The translations under genes were made by a program, and so were the position numbers. Under the pieces are notes generated by a model. That model did no database searches and was not told the origin of the DNA. It saw only the letters and a list, made by a program, of their open reading frames with translations. Shown here piece by piece: positions 1-10,610 of a stretch of DNA of 64,000 nt; the first letter of the stretch is position 1; each line of letters starts with the position of its first letter. The DNA lies in NCBI GenBank assembly GCA_033439265.1, contig JAVTVX010000031.1:17280001-17344000 (forward strand), read 5' to 3'. The DNA is from Dillenia suffruticosa. Its lineage: Eukaryota > Streptophyta > Magnoliopsida > Dilleniales > Dilleniaceae.

Positions 1-378
1 CAAAACACTAACCCCACTATATGCAGGACCATATAGCTCCTCATAAGCAGCTGCAATTTCATCTTCTGTTTCAAATGGGCCTTCATCAAATGATGGTGGT
101 GGAACAAACCCTTCTGGGGGTTCAATGGGCTCAAATGGAATTTCCTCTTCTGGGTTTTGTTCATCAAAGAAAGTGGTTTCAAAATCACTTGAATTGGCTC
201 TTATTTTTGAGGGATTTTTTAGGTTGGGAAGGAGAGAGAGAGATGAGAGAGAAAGAGAGGGCCTGGGTCTGGAGTGATGGAGAGAAATAGGGTTCTGGGG
301 TTTGCAGAGAGAGAGCTGAGGAGAGAGAATTTTAAGGGAAGAGAAAGAGGAGAGTGTGGTTGCTGAAGCGGTAGCCAT
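1..378 (-). CDS. 30S ribosomal protein S5, chloroplastic (5' part, runs off the window)
   Basis: An open frame of exactly 126 codons runs from ATG at 378-376 to the window edge. The first ~55 residues are rich in Ser, Leu and Thr and almost free of acidic residues, as in a plastid transit peptide, followed by KIRANSSDFETTFFDE. The rest is acidic and Pro-rich (EIPFEPIEPPEGFVPPPSF) and ends in ETEDEIAAAYEELYGPAYSG. From memory of the family, this acidic, Pro-rich stretch before an AYEELYGPAYSG block is the N-terminal extension of plant plastid ribosomal protein S5, a nuclear-encoded component of the plastid 30S subunit. The S5 RNA-binding and decoding domains would lie beyond base 1, so the assignment rests on the N-terminal extension only. 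It could be another plastid protein with the same leader. The (GA)-rich + strand reading frames here are shadows. Confidence 0.68.
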   Translation of the reverse strand, partial: MATASATTLSSFSSLKILSPQLSLCKPQNPISLHHSRPRPSLSLSSLSLLPNLKNPSKIRANSSDFETTFFDEQNPEEEIPFEPIEPPEGFVPPPSFDEGPFETEDEIAAAYEELYGPAYSGVSVL

Positions 379-869
379 GGAGGACTTCGTTCAGGTTTGT
401 TCCAGTTTGGGAAGCAGAGGTAACCTTATCCTTCAAAGAAGTCTCAAAGGGTTATCAGCAAAGAACGATTATGATTATGATGATGTGGCGATGTGGGACC
501 AAAAAGTTCAAACGGTCAATTAGTTCCGCCAATCACCTTCTGCCAACAAAGCAATTCAGAAATTTGGGTGGGAGGGGCCGTAAAAAAAATTTAAACCCGG
601 TTTTTTGATATTAAAAACATAATTGGCTTGTTTATCAAAGACGGCTCGAGCAAATTCTTAATTCAGGATTAAAAAAAATATTTTAATTTTAATATAAATT
701 TTAAATTATTTTTAATTAATACAATTTTTTATATTAATACTAATTCCATAATATCATATATTTTGGTGCGAAATTATATATCATCATGTATAAGTAATAA
801 TACTATTTTAAACTATAACTTAAAGTGATCGTTCTACTTAGTATATTACATGACGTATTTCCCGGTCCC
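379..869. other. Intergenic, upstream of the minus-strand ribosomal protein gene
   Basis: The first ~220 bp next to the ATG are mixed composition and probably hold the 5' UTR and promoter of the minus-strand gene. From about 600 the sequence becomes strongly AT-rich. I see no ORF, RNA gene or repeat structure that I can support. Confidence 0.5.
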
Positions 870-1376
870 GCGATCAACACAGCTACAAATACAACCGAGT
901 AGGCAGAGGTACCATCCAGTCCGATCATTGTAGCGAAAGTCCAAAGCGAGCTGCGCAAAGGCAACATTGTCCAAGAATGGGACTTTGTTAACTTGCCTTA
1001 CTTGCATGCAATGCATTTAGATTATACCCACAAGGGTCATTTTTGACTCGAACAATTGTAAAATACCAAGAGAAACTTTTGGTGAATGCTTGGGGCTATT
1101 GGCCCAGACCCAAAAACTTGGATTGACCCCGATTCACTTGTCCCGGGGATATTGATGTTCGTGGCCAACATTTTGAGCTAATTCCTTTTGGTGGGGCTCG
1201 AAGAATTTGTCTAGGCTTGCCTTTGGCTATGAGGATGATTCACTTGGATATCACTTCGGTCGTTTGATTGGAGGTTAGAAAATCGGACCGGCTCAAAAAA
1301 GGTAAACAGGGATGACAAGTTTGGGATTACATCACTAAAGGCTAAGCCATTGCATGTTGCTCCTATTAAAGTGTAA
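870..1376 (+). pseudogene. CYP76-type cytochrome P450 relic (second-exon part)
   Basis: Broken pieces of a P450 second exon follow each other in the right order. A decayed I-helix region (ATNTTE) is followed by AKVQSELRKGNIVQEWDFVNLPYL, then the K-helix region is lost in frameshifts. Next come NAWGYWPRPKNLD, then the heme-binding stretch GARRICLG, where the Pro after Cys is Leu, then [11 protein letters not shown] and a decayed C-terminus ending VAPIKV-stop at 1376. Several frames are needed to read it, and the PERF region is deleted. The residues match the intact CYP76 genes in this window throughout, so this is a dead tandem copy. No first exon lies directly upstream. Confidence 0.85.
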
Positions 1377-1547
1377 ATTCCTTTCTTTTCCAATTCGAGT
1401 AATGGCAAAAATTTATCAGTCGTCTCACTTTCTCGTATTCTGTTTGTTCTTTTTACTCGGCCAATGTTGGATTTTGGTGACTTCGTTATCCATTAATTTG
1501 GTTAGGAAAGGGGGGCAAGAAGCCATAATTCGAAGCAACATTTTCAT

Positions 1548-1549
<2 letters not shown>

Positions 1550-1582
<33 letters not shown>
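1550..1582. repeat. (GA)n microsatellite
   Basis: About 16 GA units lie immediately before a relic of a CYP76 start region. This matches the GA tracts just upstream of the ATG in the intact genes at 5280 and 20261. Confidence 0.95.
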
Positions 1583-1585
<3 letters not shown>

Positions 1586-1612
1586 TTGAGTTCAATCTTA
1601 TGGTATTAGTTG
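1583..1612 (+). pseudogene. Relic of a CYP76 first-exon start
   Basis: Directly after a GA tract, the bases ttcttgagttcaatcttatg match the start of the gene at 5280 (MDFLSSILWL) over about 25 bp. The start codon itself is lost: the GA tract runs into AATTC instead of ATGGATTTC. Homology ends at about 1612 and a T-rich run follows at 1632-1655. It is a small 5' fragment of a former P450 copy. The translated frames through it (ERERERER) are not genes. Confidence 0.65.
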
Positions 1613-1656
1613 GCAATAAGGAACGTTCATAATTTTTTTTTTTTTTTTTTTTTTTG

Positions 1657-2563
1657 GAAAAGTCTTGTATATAATTTTAGAACTTATGATTTAAATATTT
1701 TTTATCTATTAAAAATTAAAAATTTATTTTATGCCTATATAATTTAAAATGCAAATCGAAGGTTGCTTCTGAGACAAATTTCTTGCTTCCCGGAGTCAAA
1801 TATATCATACCATGCAAGTGGACAAATACTATAAAATACAAAAGTCTAAGTCAATGCATCATGTCCCACCATTCACAGATTTGGTTTTGTCGGTGAAGGA
1901 AAATTCATCGTCTTCACGAACAACTAAATTATTTATTTTTTGATTTATATATATACATATATAAAAGACATGAATTTAAAATTTTCAAAGAAAAAGAGAT
2001 GATGACAACTGAATTATAACTCATTGAATTATTTTTTGATTTATTAGAATACATGTGAGTGTAGAACTATTCAACGGGGAATAAAATCTTTCATACAAAT
2101 CACCTAATTAAACTACTTTTATTAAAATTTAAATATACTTCTTAAAAATAATTAATCGGATTCATATCTATTAATCTATATATGTTTATACATATTCATG
2201 GAGAATTTAATAAATGTCTGAATGTGAGTTAACAACAATACTAAAACAATTGCCTTTTTTTTTTCTTCTTTTTCTTCTTTTATCATATTATGAGCCATTT
2301 ACGTTAGCACATTGAAGTGAATAAAAGAGAAAAAAAAAACATTTTTCTTTGTCCTAATTTATGGGCCACGCGTGAAAAAAAAATTGTGAATTTTCATGCC
2401 TAAAAATACGAAACTTATTATAATTTTTTTCATTTGATTAAATTCAGAAATCGATCTATAATAAATAACTTAAAATCGAAAAACGATAATAATTGCTACG
2501 TAGTGATACTCAATTATTGCTTTTACTAACGTATTAAGTTGCTTAAACATATGCACAAGGAGA
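1657..2563. repeat. Segmental duplication, copy A part 1 (pairs with 13945-14890)
   Basis: This AT-rich block shares long interrupted matches with 13945-14890. Examples are tatataattttagaactta, the stretch around 'aatacaaaagtctaagtcaa', 'acatgtgagtgtagaac' and the end 'tattaagttgcttaaac'. It lies upstream of the intact P450 at 5280, and its partner lies upstream of the P450 pseudogene at 15471, so it is the duplicated 5' flank of a CYP76 unit. It holds no ORF or RNA gene that I can support. The second part of copy A is 5033-5155, displaced by the solo LTR. Confidence 0.75.
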
Positions 2564-2667
2564 GGGGCAGAGCGAGAGAGAGAGAGAGAGCGGGAGAGGG
2601 AGAGGACGAGATGGAAACAACCATTCTGTCGTAGAAAGTTTAGTCATATCGCACGGTGCAGATAAGC

Positions 2668-5027
2668 TGTCATGCCCCGATCCTCGGATCGATCACGCAA
2701 CAGCCGCCGCGTTATCTCGGTACACGGGCAGAACCTCCCCTTATACCGGGACTCCGCAAAGCTACAAATCAGTTCAAAACTCATCCAATACACCCTCCAT
2801 CAGAAATGAGAAAAATCATATGACAATACACATATAAAGGACCCATCCGGTCCATCCCTGTACACACAAGCATGCATCGACACTCGAATGGGGCGGGGGT
2901 TCCTGTACATGCATACATACGAAAATTGGCAATCCCAGCCATTCCAGAATTCTCAGCATAATTAAAACATTTAAAACAAAGAAGTCCCAAATCATAATCA
3001 CAGGATTTTACTAACACTCGCATGAAAAAACGAGCTAGTGTCAGTAAAATCCAAGTGGTATGAGATGTACAGAACTTCACAAATCCAAAAAAAAATATCG
3101 AAATTCAGAATTTCAATCCAAATATCCCATATGAGAGTTTAAAAGGAAATGAACAAGTTCCGTACAAATCATGTAAGGATTCCATCAATATTTGCTCTTA
3201 TATATGAAACAAGTATTAATTTAATCCATACAAAAAATTTATACAAGTCTTTCATTCCATGGAATTCAAAATCAACCAAAATGAACTTGCATTTCTATGT
3301 ACCTACACAAATCAGCGGAATAAATCTTCCGCAACTCCAATTTCTGCTGCAGATCTAAACTTCCTCTGAAAATGTTAAAGAGAGGGGTGAGTATTGGGAA
3401 ATACTCAGTGAGCGGAGTGCAATGATATAATTGCGTGATAAATAAGGGGTGAATGTGGGAGTGTCAAAGTATATCTCAAATAATATTTCATATATATCGA
3501 AACATTTTTTCAATAAATCAGATAATTCACAAAATATGCATCCACATCAAGTATTCTTTCAGAAAATCACAAGGGTCCCATCGAAATTACTTCCATCTTG
3601 CGTTTGGCCGAACCAAGACGAAAGCCCGCCAAGAGGTTTTTCCATTTCAGTATTTCAAACACTACCCCCTTTCTTGGCGTTGGCTCGGACCTCCCCGGGG
3701 TGCAATCCAGATAGTCCGACGTGGCAGAGAAGAGGTCGCGTATACCTCTCTCGCAATAAAACCCAACCACGCCATCCCGTCGGGTCGCTCCGTGGAGGGA
3801 ATGACTATAGCCATTAACTACTAGCACCATGCATTTATCAAATATGTCATTTCTCAAGTCATGTGCCATAATTTCTAGCAAACAATCATCAATTTCATGT
3901 CATAACAATTTATAGAGCAACATCAAATCACACATGGCACATATGCATTTATAAATACAATGGATGCATTCATGTTTCACAATTCAGTCCGGACATCCCA
4001 CGATCACAAAGCAATTGATATAAAACATGAAAAATCTTACAAAATCATTTATAAAACAATTTTAAACTCATTTGCTCATTTATAACACAACGGACCATCC
4101 ACTCACCTTCTAGGGAGGGTATCCACTCCCTATACCCTTTCGATACTCAATAAATCTCCTTTCAAACTCCAAAAAGGAAACCCTAAGACCAATAATCCAC
4201 AATTTCAATTCAAATTTCAAGAAAATCTATCCTAATCGACTCAACAAGTTTCTAATTTTATCAAACACGTTTCTTTCGTATTGATCAATCTAAATTCATG
4301 TAGAATTTAGACGAAACCCTAGAAATTACATATCAAATGTAAAAAATGCATTTTAATCGTATCTAACATACATCCTAAATATATACAAGACCTCTTACAC
4401 TAAATTTACTTGATTTATCGAAAGGATTTAAATTTCCCTCACCTATGGTTTCCGTAGCTTGCAGCCCTAGCGTCCGTGCGTCTACAACTCGGTCCAGACC
4501 CCTGTAATGTTTCCAAACCGAAGCACACTTTAGCAATTAGCCCTAATTTCCAAGAGAATCAAAACCCCTAAACTATTGATCAGAGAATCGTTCTTACCTA
4601 CGCAAGGGATGAAATGCAGGTCGCGGCCTAGGGTTTCGAATGTCTCTTGCTACTGCCGGCTTGGGCTCCTGCGAGGGCTGCGGAAGAGCTTTCGGCAGAG
4701 GGAGAGAGCAAAGCGCGCGAGTGCGCGAACAAGGAGAGGACAACGCTACTGTCGCGCGGTCGGGAAAGGGAGAAGAGAGCTTGTTCGAGTGTGTGCGGGA
4801 GAGGAGAGAAACGGAGAGTGAAACAGAGAGTGAGGATGAGAGAGAGAGATAAAGAGAGAGAGAAAGAGAGAGTCGGGAGAGGGAGAGAATGAAAGAAACA
4901 GAGAGGGAGAGATTGGGGGTGAGAGATGAGAGAGAGTGATCGATGAGAAATGAGGGAAAGAATTGGGAAAGTGACTTTTCACTTTCCCGATTTTTTTTTT
5001 TTTTTTTTCCTATTTGTCGGTGCCACA
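2668..5027 (+). mobile_element. Solo LTR (2.36 kb), probably gypsy-type, with TSD TAAGC
   Basis: The element begins TGTCATGCCCCGATCC and ends GCCACA, giving TG...CA ends. It is flanked by the 5-bp duplication TAAGC at 2663-2667 and 5028-5032. No gag or pol motif is visible inside. Internal text (a ggctcggacctc block near 3680 and gaatgactatag near 3798) recurs in the LTR-like region at 54150-57545. The long C/T- and GA-rich part at 4680-4960 makes frames that look like proteins but are low complexity. Removing the element and one TSD restores continuity with the uninterrupted copy at 13945-15171, which supports the boundaries. The class is an inference from LTR length and ends. Confidence 0.85.
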
Positions 5028-5032
5028 TAAGC

Positions 5033-5155
5033 TCCTTAGACTTTGTTTGTTCAAGCGTTTACGTAAAGGCACAAGTTGGTTAGGCCAAACAATAGGAAAT
5101 TTGAATATGACTAATGTGCTAAACTAATGCTTTCATCACATTCATATTGAAGATG
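5033..5155. repeat. Segmental duplication, copy A part 2 (pairs with about 15060-15171)
   Basis: The sequence 'tatgactaatgtgctaaac' through 'ttcatattgaagatgccggc' matches 15111-15170 closely. It is the proximal 5' flank of the P450 gene at 5280 and continues the duplication that the solo LTR interrupts. Confidence 0.75.
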
Positions 5156-5195
5156 CCGGCCAGATTTTTAGTGAAGGGTTTCATAAGAAAAATTG

Positions 5196-5198
<3 letters not shown>

Positions 5199-5279
<81 letters not shown>
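5199..5279. repeat. (GA)40 microsatellite abutting the P450 start codon
   Basis: A pure GA tract of about 81 bp ends exactly at the A of ATG at 5280. It would be 5' UTR. An upstream ATG at 5193 is in frame and reads MFE followed by alternating Arg-Glu. Confidence 0.95.
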
Positions 5280-5284
<5 letters not shown>

Positions 5285-6904
5285 TTTCTTGAGTTCAATC
5301 TTATGGCTTTTCCTAGGCTGGGCTTTGATTCGAGGTTTGCTCTCGGCCATCAGAGCAAGAAATAGAAAACTTCCACTGCCACCAGGACCTATTCCATACC
5401 CAATTGTTGGAAACCTTTTCAAGCTTGGTGACAAGCCTCACAAGTCCTTAGCAAAGCTTGCCAAGATTCATGGTCCAATAATGTCCCTAGAACTAGGCCA
5501 AATTACAACAATAGTAATCTCTTCATCAACCCTAGCCAAAGAAGTTCTCCAAACTAATGATCTCAACTTCTCCTACAGAGCCTTCCCTGAATGCACCAAA
5601 GCCCACAATCATCATAAAATTTCCATGGTCTGGTTGCCCCCAGCCATTGAATGGAGAAACCTTAGAAAGTTATCCAATTCACAAATTTTTGCTGCTCGAA
5701 CACTGGATGCCAATCAGCATCTTCGACGACAAAAGGTTGCAGAATTGTTGGAATATGTTCAAGAGCACTCCATGGCCAGTCTTCCGGTCGATATTGGGCG
5801 TGCTGCCTTTGTGACTTCACTTAATTTATTGTCTAACACTGTATTTTCTGCTGATTTGGTGAATCCACGTTCTGATTCAGCACAAGAATTTAAGGATCTT
5901 ACTTGGGATATCATGGAAGAGATTGCGAAACCCAATTTGGCAGATTATTTTCCTGTGCTTAGAAGCATAGACCCACAAGGAAGGAAACGTAGATTGGGCT
6001 CTCTTTTTGGGAAAATGTTTGATATCTTCAATAATTTGATCGAACAACGGTTGCAGTCAAGCCAAGGTCACGGCTCTCACTCAAACACGGGCACTGATGT
6101 TTTGGAAATTTTGCTTGGTATCATCGGAGAGAATAAAGAAATTGATAGAACTATGCTCCTGCATTTATTCTTGGTAATTTCTTAATTTTTAGATATTTTA
6201 TACGGTTTTAAAGTATAATATATCTTTTCATAAAAAAATTATGTCATACATTGATTTTTTTAAAGGGTTATTGAATTAACCCTTTTATTGTATGACAGGA
6301 CTTATTTACAGCAGGGAGCGATACGAGTTCAAGTACAATTGAGTGGGCAATGGCTGAGATACTATCGAATCCAGTGATTTTGTCAAAAGTCCAAAACGAG
6401 CTTAATCAAGTAGTTGGCAAAGACAACACTGTTAAGGAATCAGACATTGTTAACCTACCATACTTGCAAGCAATTGTAAAGGAAACATTGAGATTGCACC
6501 CAGCAGCACCACTTTTAGTTCCTCGGACAGTCGTAAAAGATGAAGAAGTTCTTGGGTTTTTAGTGCCTAAAAATGCACGAGTTTTGATCAATGCTTGGGC
6601 TATTGGCCGCGACCAGAACACCTGGGTTGACCCAGATACTTTTGTTCCTGAGAGATTCTTAGGATCGGATATTGATATTCGTGGTCGAAATTTTGAGCTG
6701 ATTCCTTTTGGTGGTGGCCGGAGAATTTGTCCAGGTTTGCCTCTGGCAATGAGAATGGTTCACTTGATGTTGGGTTCACTTCTTCATTCGTTTAATTGGA
6801 GGCTTGAGGAGGGGGTTGGTTCAAAGAAGATAGATATGGATGACAAGTTCGGCCTTACATTGCAAAAATCTAAGCCGCTGCTTGCTGTCCCTGTCAAGGT
6901 ATAG
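5280..6904 (+). CDS. Cytochrome P450, CYP76-type (geraniol 8-hydroxylase-like), intact
   Basis: Exon 1 is 5280-6173 and exon 2 is 6299-6904, with a 125-bp GT-AG intron in phase 0 after LHLFL. The product is 499 aa, normal for the family. In order it shows a hydrophobic ER anchor (residues 3-22), the hinge LPLPPGP (31-37), the C-helix WRNLRK (125-130), the I-helix AGSDTS (303-308), the K-helix ExxR (360-363, KETLRLHP), PERF (415-418), and the heme loop FGGGRRICPG (435-444, ligand Cys442). Plant A-type P450s of this group are ER-bound, NADPH-reductase-dependent monooxygenases. CYP76 members mostly act on terpenoids such as geraniol or diterpenes, but the substrate cannot be read from sequence. 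I chose ATG 5280 because it gives the MDFL start shared with the copy at 20261 and puts the anchor at the N-terminus. The I-helix Ser pair replaces the usual Thr residues. Confidence 0.93.
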
Positions 6905-7271
6905 CTTTAATGTCCTTTCCAAGCTTGCCAGTGCTGAATAAAAGTGCCACAAAATATTGAATTGCATGTGTACTTGTGTAGTTATTATTCAAGATGGGAA
7001 GCAAATCTCTTTTCCTCGATCTTTTCCTGCTTTTGTAAAGTAGGATTAAAGACACGTCTCATTCAGTTGAATTCAACTTTTTCTTCAATTATTGGGCATA
7101 GCTCTACTACAAGTTTTTCAAAATTGCATTGAGCAATTTTCGTACTCAACTTCTTATCTTAATTGATCAAGTAAGACTTTGATGATATCTCTCGGAGCAG
7201 TCAAAAATTTATATTCAAGTTGGGACCACATACAATGATAAAGTAGAAAAAAGACAAGTTATAATTTTTAC
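6905..7271. repeat. 3' flank of the P450 gene, duplicated at 45780-46145
   Basis: From the stop codon on, 'ctttaatgtcctttccaagc' and about 365 further bases match the sequence after the P450 pseudogene at 45421-45779. The match includes 'cattcagttgaattcaactt' and 'attattgggcatagctct', and ends near 'ataatttttac'. It contains the likely 3' UTR. No separate gene is seen. Confidence 0.8.
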
Positions 7272-7917
7272 GAACCGTCGCGGATTGGACCGATTTCATT
7301 GTTCAACGCAAGACGTATCTACCAGTAAAACAAATATGAACACAGAATTAATGTGATTCTATCAAAGTGATATTTAATCAGGATGATCTACGTCCACGGA
7401 TCAAAACTATGCAGAAATTTTTTTATAGAGAAATATTACGAGAGCATACTCACCGATGACCACCGCCAACTTCTCACAAGATCCCCTCGAAGAAATAAAG
7501 AAAAATTCGAAACCTTTGTTTTGTCTCCTTTGTTTTGTCTCCTTTCCTTCTATTCTTTGTACATTCAGAGAGCATCATGTGATGGTTATCAAATGAACAA
7601 TTTAATTTGTTTGTTCGGTACATATTCCTATTTTATGGTTCCCATTAGTGGCTTTCTTGAAGCATATGAAACTTCTTTGGACAGGAGAAAAGGAATCCAT
7701 GTACCTTCCGCACGTTAGGGGCAAATGAAAAAAAAAAAAAATTGAGTAGCTTATGAAATTTGGTTTGAATCTAACCAAACCAAACCAAATCAAATTTTTT
7801 CTATTTGCTTCAATTTAAACCGAATTAAATTTGGATTGGTTTTGGTTTAGATTTTTTTTTTATTATTTTGATGTTTGATTTGGTTCAGTTTGACAGTAAA
7901 CCGAATCGAACCGAACT
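7272..7917. other. Intergenic stretch with AACC/GGTT-rich end
   Basis: I see no supported gene. The region 7760-7915 is low complexity, built from repeated AAACCGAA/TTTGGTTT-like words on both strands, a pattern common in plant intergenic repeats. The short frames here lack codon bias or recognisable motifs. Confidence 0.4.
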
Positions 7918-8025
7918 ATTTGTCATCATCTCCACCGGATTGTCTGCGGTCGCTATTTTTTGTACCACAATCTGACCTTCTGCAATGTTTCTCTAACAAA
8001 GAACATTATAACCTCAATGTGCTTG
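7918..8025 (-). pseudogene. Ty1/copia RNase H C-terminal relic
   Basis: Read on the minus strand, HIEV...FFVRET is followed, after a one-base frame change, by IVVQKIATADNPVEMMT. This is the usual end of copia polyproteins, where the K-ENPADMLTK type motif closes the RNase H domain. It is the continuation of the relic at 10283-10610, split from it by the solo LTR at 8026-10282. Confidence 0.8.
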
Positions 8026-10109
8026 TGTGACGACCCGCTATCCAGACGTCGCATCCCCTAACAGAATAGAACAGATCTGCATATAGCAGAGGCAACATTT
8101 AAAATGCGATATCCAAACTCACAACAGTCGCACTCCCCGTGTGTGATAACACGGAAGGAGATTTAAATGAAAAGAAAACCATTTCCTTGATATTTGAAAT
8201 GAAAATCTGGTAGAGTCTCCCCTAGTTAGTGACTGTTGACCACCTAGGGTAAATACAAGAACCTGACCAAATCAAAATAACACTTCTATTAGTAGACAAG
8301 CCGTCATCAATGGTCCACCTGACCGCCCAGCACAAAACACCATATATATAAACTTTAATATCCACAAATTATGTATAAAAGTGTTTCTTGTGTTCATGCA
8401 TAACTTAAACTTTTCAAAAAGTATCAATAGTTACATGCCTAAAAGGGCGAAAACAAGTAGAGATCTAAATCTCTCGGCTCAAATGCCTCTACCCGATGAT
8501 TCCATCTCATCTCCCAAATCACTTGAAAACAAGAATATCAGGGTTAGCTTAAGCTGAGAAAGTACACAAGGAACCAAAGGCATGCATGGCAAGTAAATAA
8601 GTATCTCAATATCAACATCTTCATCCAACATTGTAAACGTAGCAAATGTATAAACATTTCATATAATCATCACATTCTTAAGAAAACAACATGATCGTCA
8701 TTTATAAAGATACCATTCTTTTCCATATTCAATGTTTTAAATAACTTAGTAAAAGAAATAGAATTTTGAACCAAGTTAGTGCATGGGTCAGGAAGAGATA
8801 GCCAAATTTTGGTATTTTTAAGAAAAATCTAGAACTTTTTAGGTTAGACGCCTCAAACATTTCGTTATTTCTAATTCTACCATCATAGGGAGAAGAGATA
8901 CAATCACAATTCCTCAAACTTTGCCCGCAAGTTTCGCACAAGCTTTGAAACTCTATATACAAGCTGTATTCTTCAAGTTTCGCCTGCAGGCTTCGCACAA
9001 GCTTTCGAAAGAATATTTCATACCATCATTTTCTCTTCACTTTTCATTATATTTTTCATAATATAAACACTAATATTTACCAAATGATTTGTACTAGTTT
9101 TACCGCCAAACATCACAAACAAGCAATTTGTATCACTAGCTCACTCATAACATTCCCTTGGACTATTTCAATAAGTTATCAATGCAAACAAGTCTCACTA
9201 AAACTATTATATCTTGAATTATATACCAAGATTAAGATAAATCCAATTGTCACATAAACTTAAAATTTAGAATTACAACTCTCATGTTTATAGCCAAATT
9301 CAATTCCAATTACACAAGGAGAACTACTTCAGAGTTGCAGTCCATAGCTTACAATACTTCTTGCGTAGTCATGGGAAAAGTAATATAACTTCTTTTACAA
9401 ATATTCGAATGATATGATTATAGTGGTCATTTAAAGATAAGATATAGAGATACAATTTCTATGTTCAGATCTCAGCCTAAATCATCTTAAAAGGTAGATA
9501 AAAATGGCAGCAAAGATCAATACAGAAACATGGCAGAAAATAGGATAATTTTTCTGCAGAAATATACAATTTTGAAAATTCGTCAAAAATCCATTTCTCA
9601 ATAAAATCATGCGAATCATATGTCATTATAAAGTTACAGAAATCTAGTTTCTTCAGCAGACAACCTCACATGATTTTGCTTTGCAGAAAAAGTTATAGAT
9701 CAAAAATCATAGACTAGTCAGGCTGTCCAACATGCAGAATTTTTAGGTTTTCATCCCTAAAGTATTTCATCTATATTTTAGCAACATAATCCTAACCAAA
9801 AACATGTTTTAAAGCATTATTAGGCATCAATTTAATAATTACATGCAAAGTACTTGTCTTTGAAAGCTTAAAATCCACTTTACTCTCCTATGTGTTTGTT
9901 CATCCAAACCCCTAACTTCCCAAGTGATTTTAGCTTGTTCTAGGGTTGTTCCACTCCTTTTCTATACTTCCTTATGTTGGGGACACTCAATACTTGGATG
10001 GAGAATGCTGAATCCAAGCTTAGATGGGTGATTCAGTGGAGTTTGGGGGTGGTTTTGTGAGGGAAATGAGAGTGACAAATTTAGAAGAAATGTAGGCTTC
10101 TCTCCCTTG

Positions 10110-10143
<34 letters not shown>

Positions 10144-10282
10144 ATAATTCTCTCTAACACATCCATAGTGGAGTGTGGACCCAACATATTATATGTCAAG
10201 TGCATTACAATAAGTGTGGTGTGTGTGTGTCATGTGGGTGAGAAATAATTTTTTTTTTTTTTGTTTAGACTGGGGCCTTATA
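8026..10282 (+). mobile_element. Solo LTR (2.26 kb), TSD GCTTG, inserted in a copia relic
   Basis: The element starts TGTGACGACCCGC and ends GGGGCCTTATA, with the 5-bp duplication GCTTG at 8021-8025 and 10283-10287. No coding motif is visible inside. A short CT microsatellite lies at 10109-10134. Collapsing one TSD joins a copia RNase H reading frame across the site without a shift (HERAK to HIEV), which independently supports both ends. The terminal TA instead of CA fits a single mutation. LTR class is not determined; the length and TGTGACG start suggest gypsy-type. Confidence 0.85.
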
Positions 10283-10610
10283 GCTTGGCTCGTTCATGGT
10301 ATACAGGATTTTCAGCTAAGTGTATTGCGTTTTGGCTATCACAATGCATTTCAGAAGCCTGTATTTCCAATCCCAAACTACCCAAAAAGCCATGCATCCA
10401 TTTACCTTCCTTTACAGCTTTTGTTAATGCCATGTACTCAGGTTCAGTCGTCGATAGTGCAACTGTAGATTGCAATGTCGCCTTCCAGCTCACAACACAA
10501 CCAAACACTATAAATACATAACCTATTAATGAACACTTTTTGTCTAAATCACCTGCATAGTCAGAACCTGTAACATCGGATAAGTCTGGACTATTTAAAA
10601 ATTTTTATCC
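10283..10610 (-). pseudogene. Ty1/copia RNase H relic
   Basis: On the minus strand, SPDLSDVTGSDYAGDLDKK is followed by VSWKATLQSTVALSTTEPEYMAL and then HCDSQNAIHLAENPVYHERAK. These are the standard copia RNase H landmarks (SDYAGD, STTEAEYMA, CDNQSAIHLA). The upstream end stops at an in-frame TAA near 10605. It continues at 7918-8025 after removal of the solo LTR. It is a fragment with no flanking LTRs that I can recognise. Confidence 0.88.

Noticed and set aside
3449-3881. Frames of about 100-123 aa in the first solo LTR
   Set aside because: They lie in non-coding LTR text that recurs elsewhere with different frames and indels.
4576-5028. Several frames on both strands at the end of the first solo LTR
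   Set aside because: GA/CT low-complexity DNA produces them; no motif and no conservation beyond composition.
5193-5279. N-terminal Arg-Glu extension as part of the P450 protein
   Set aside because: The paralogue at 20261 has a TATA box that puts its leader within the GA tract, and all copies align from MDFL or MDSL; the upstream ATG is reported as a finding rather than as the start.
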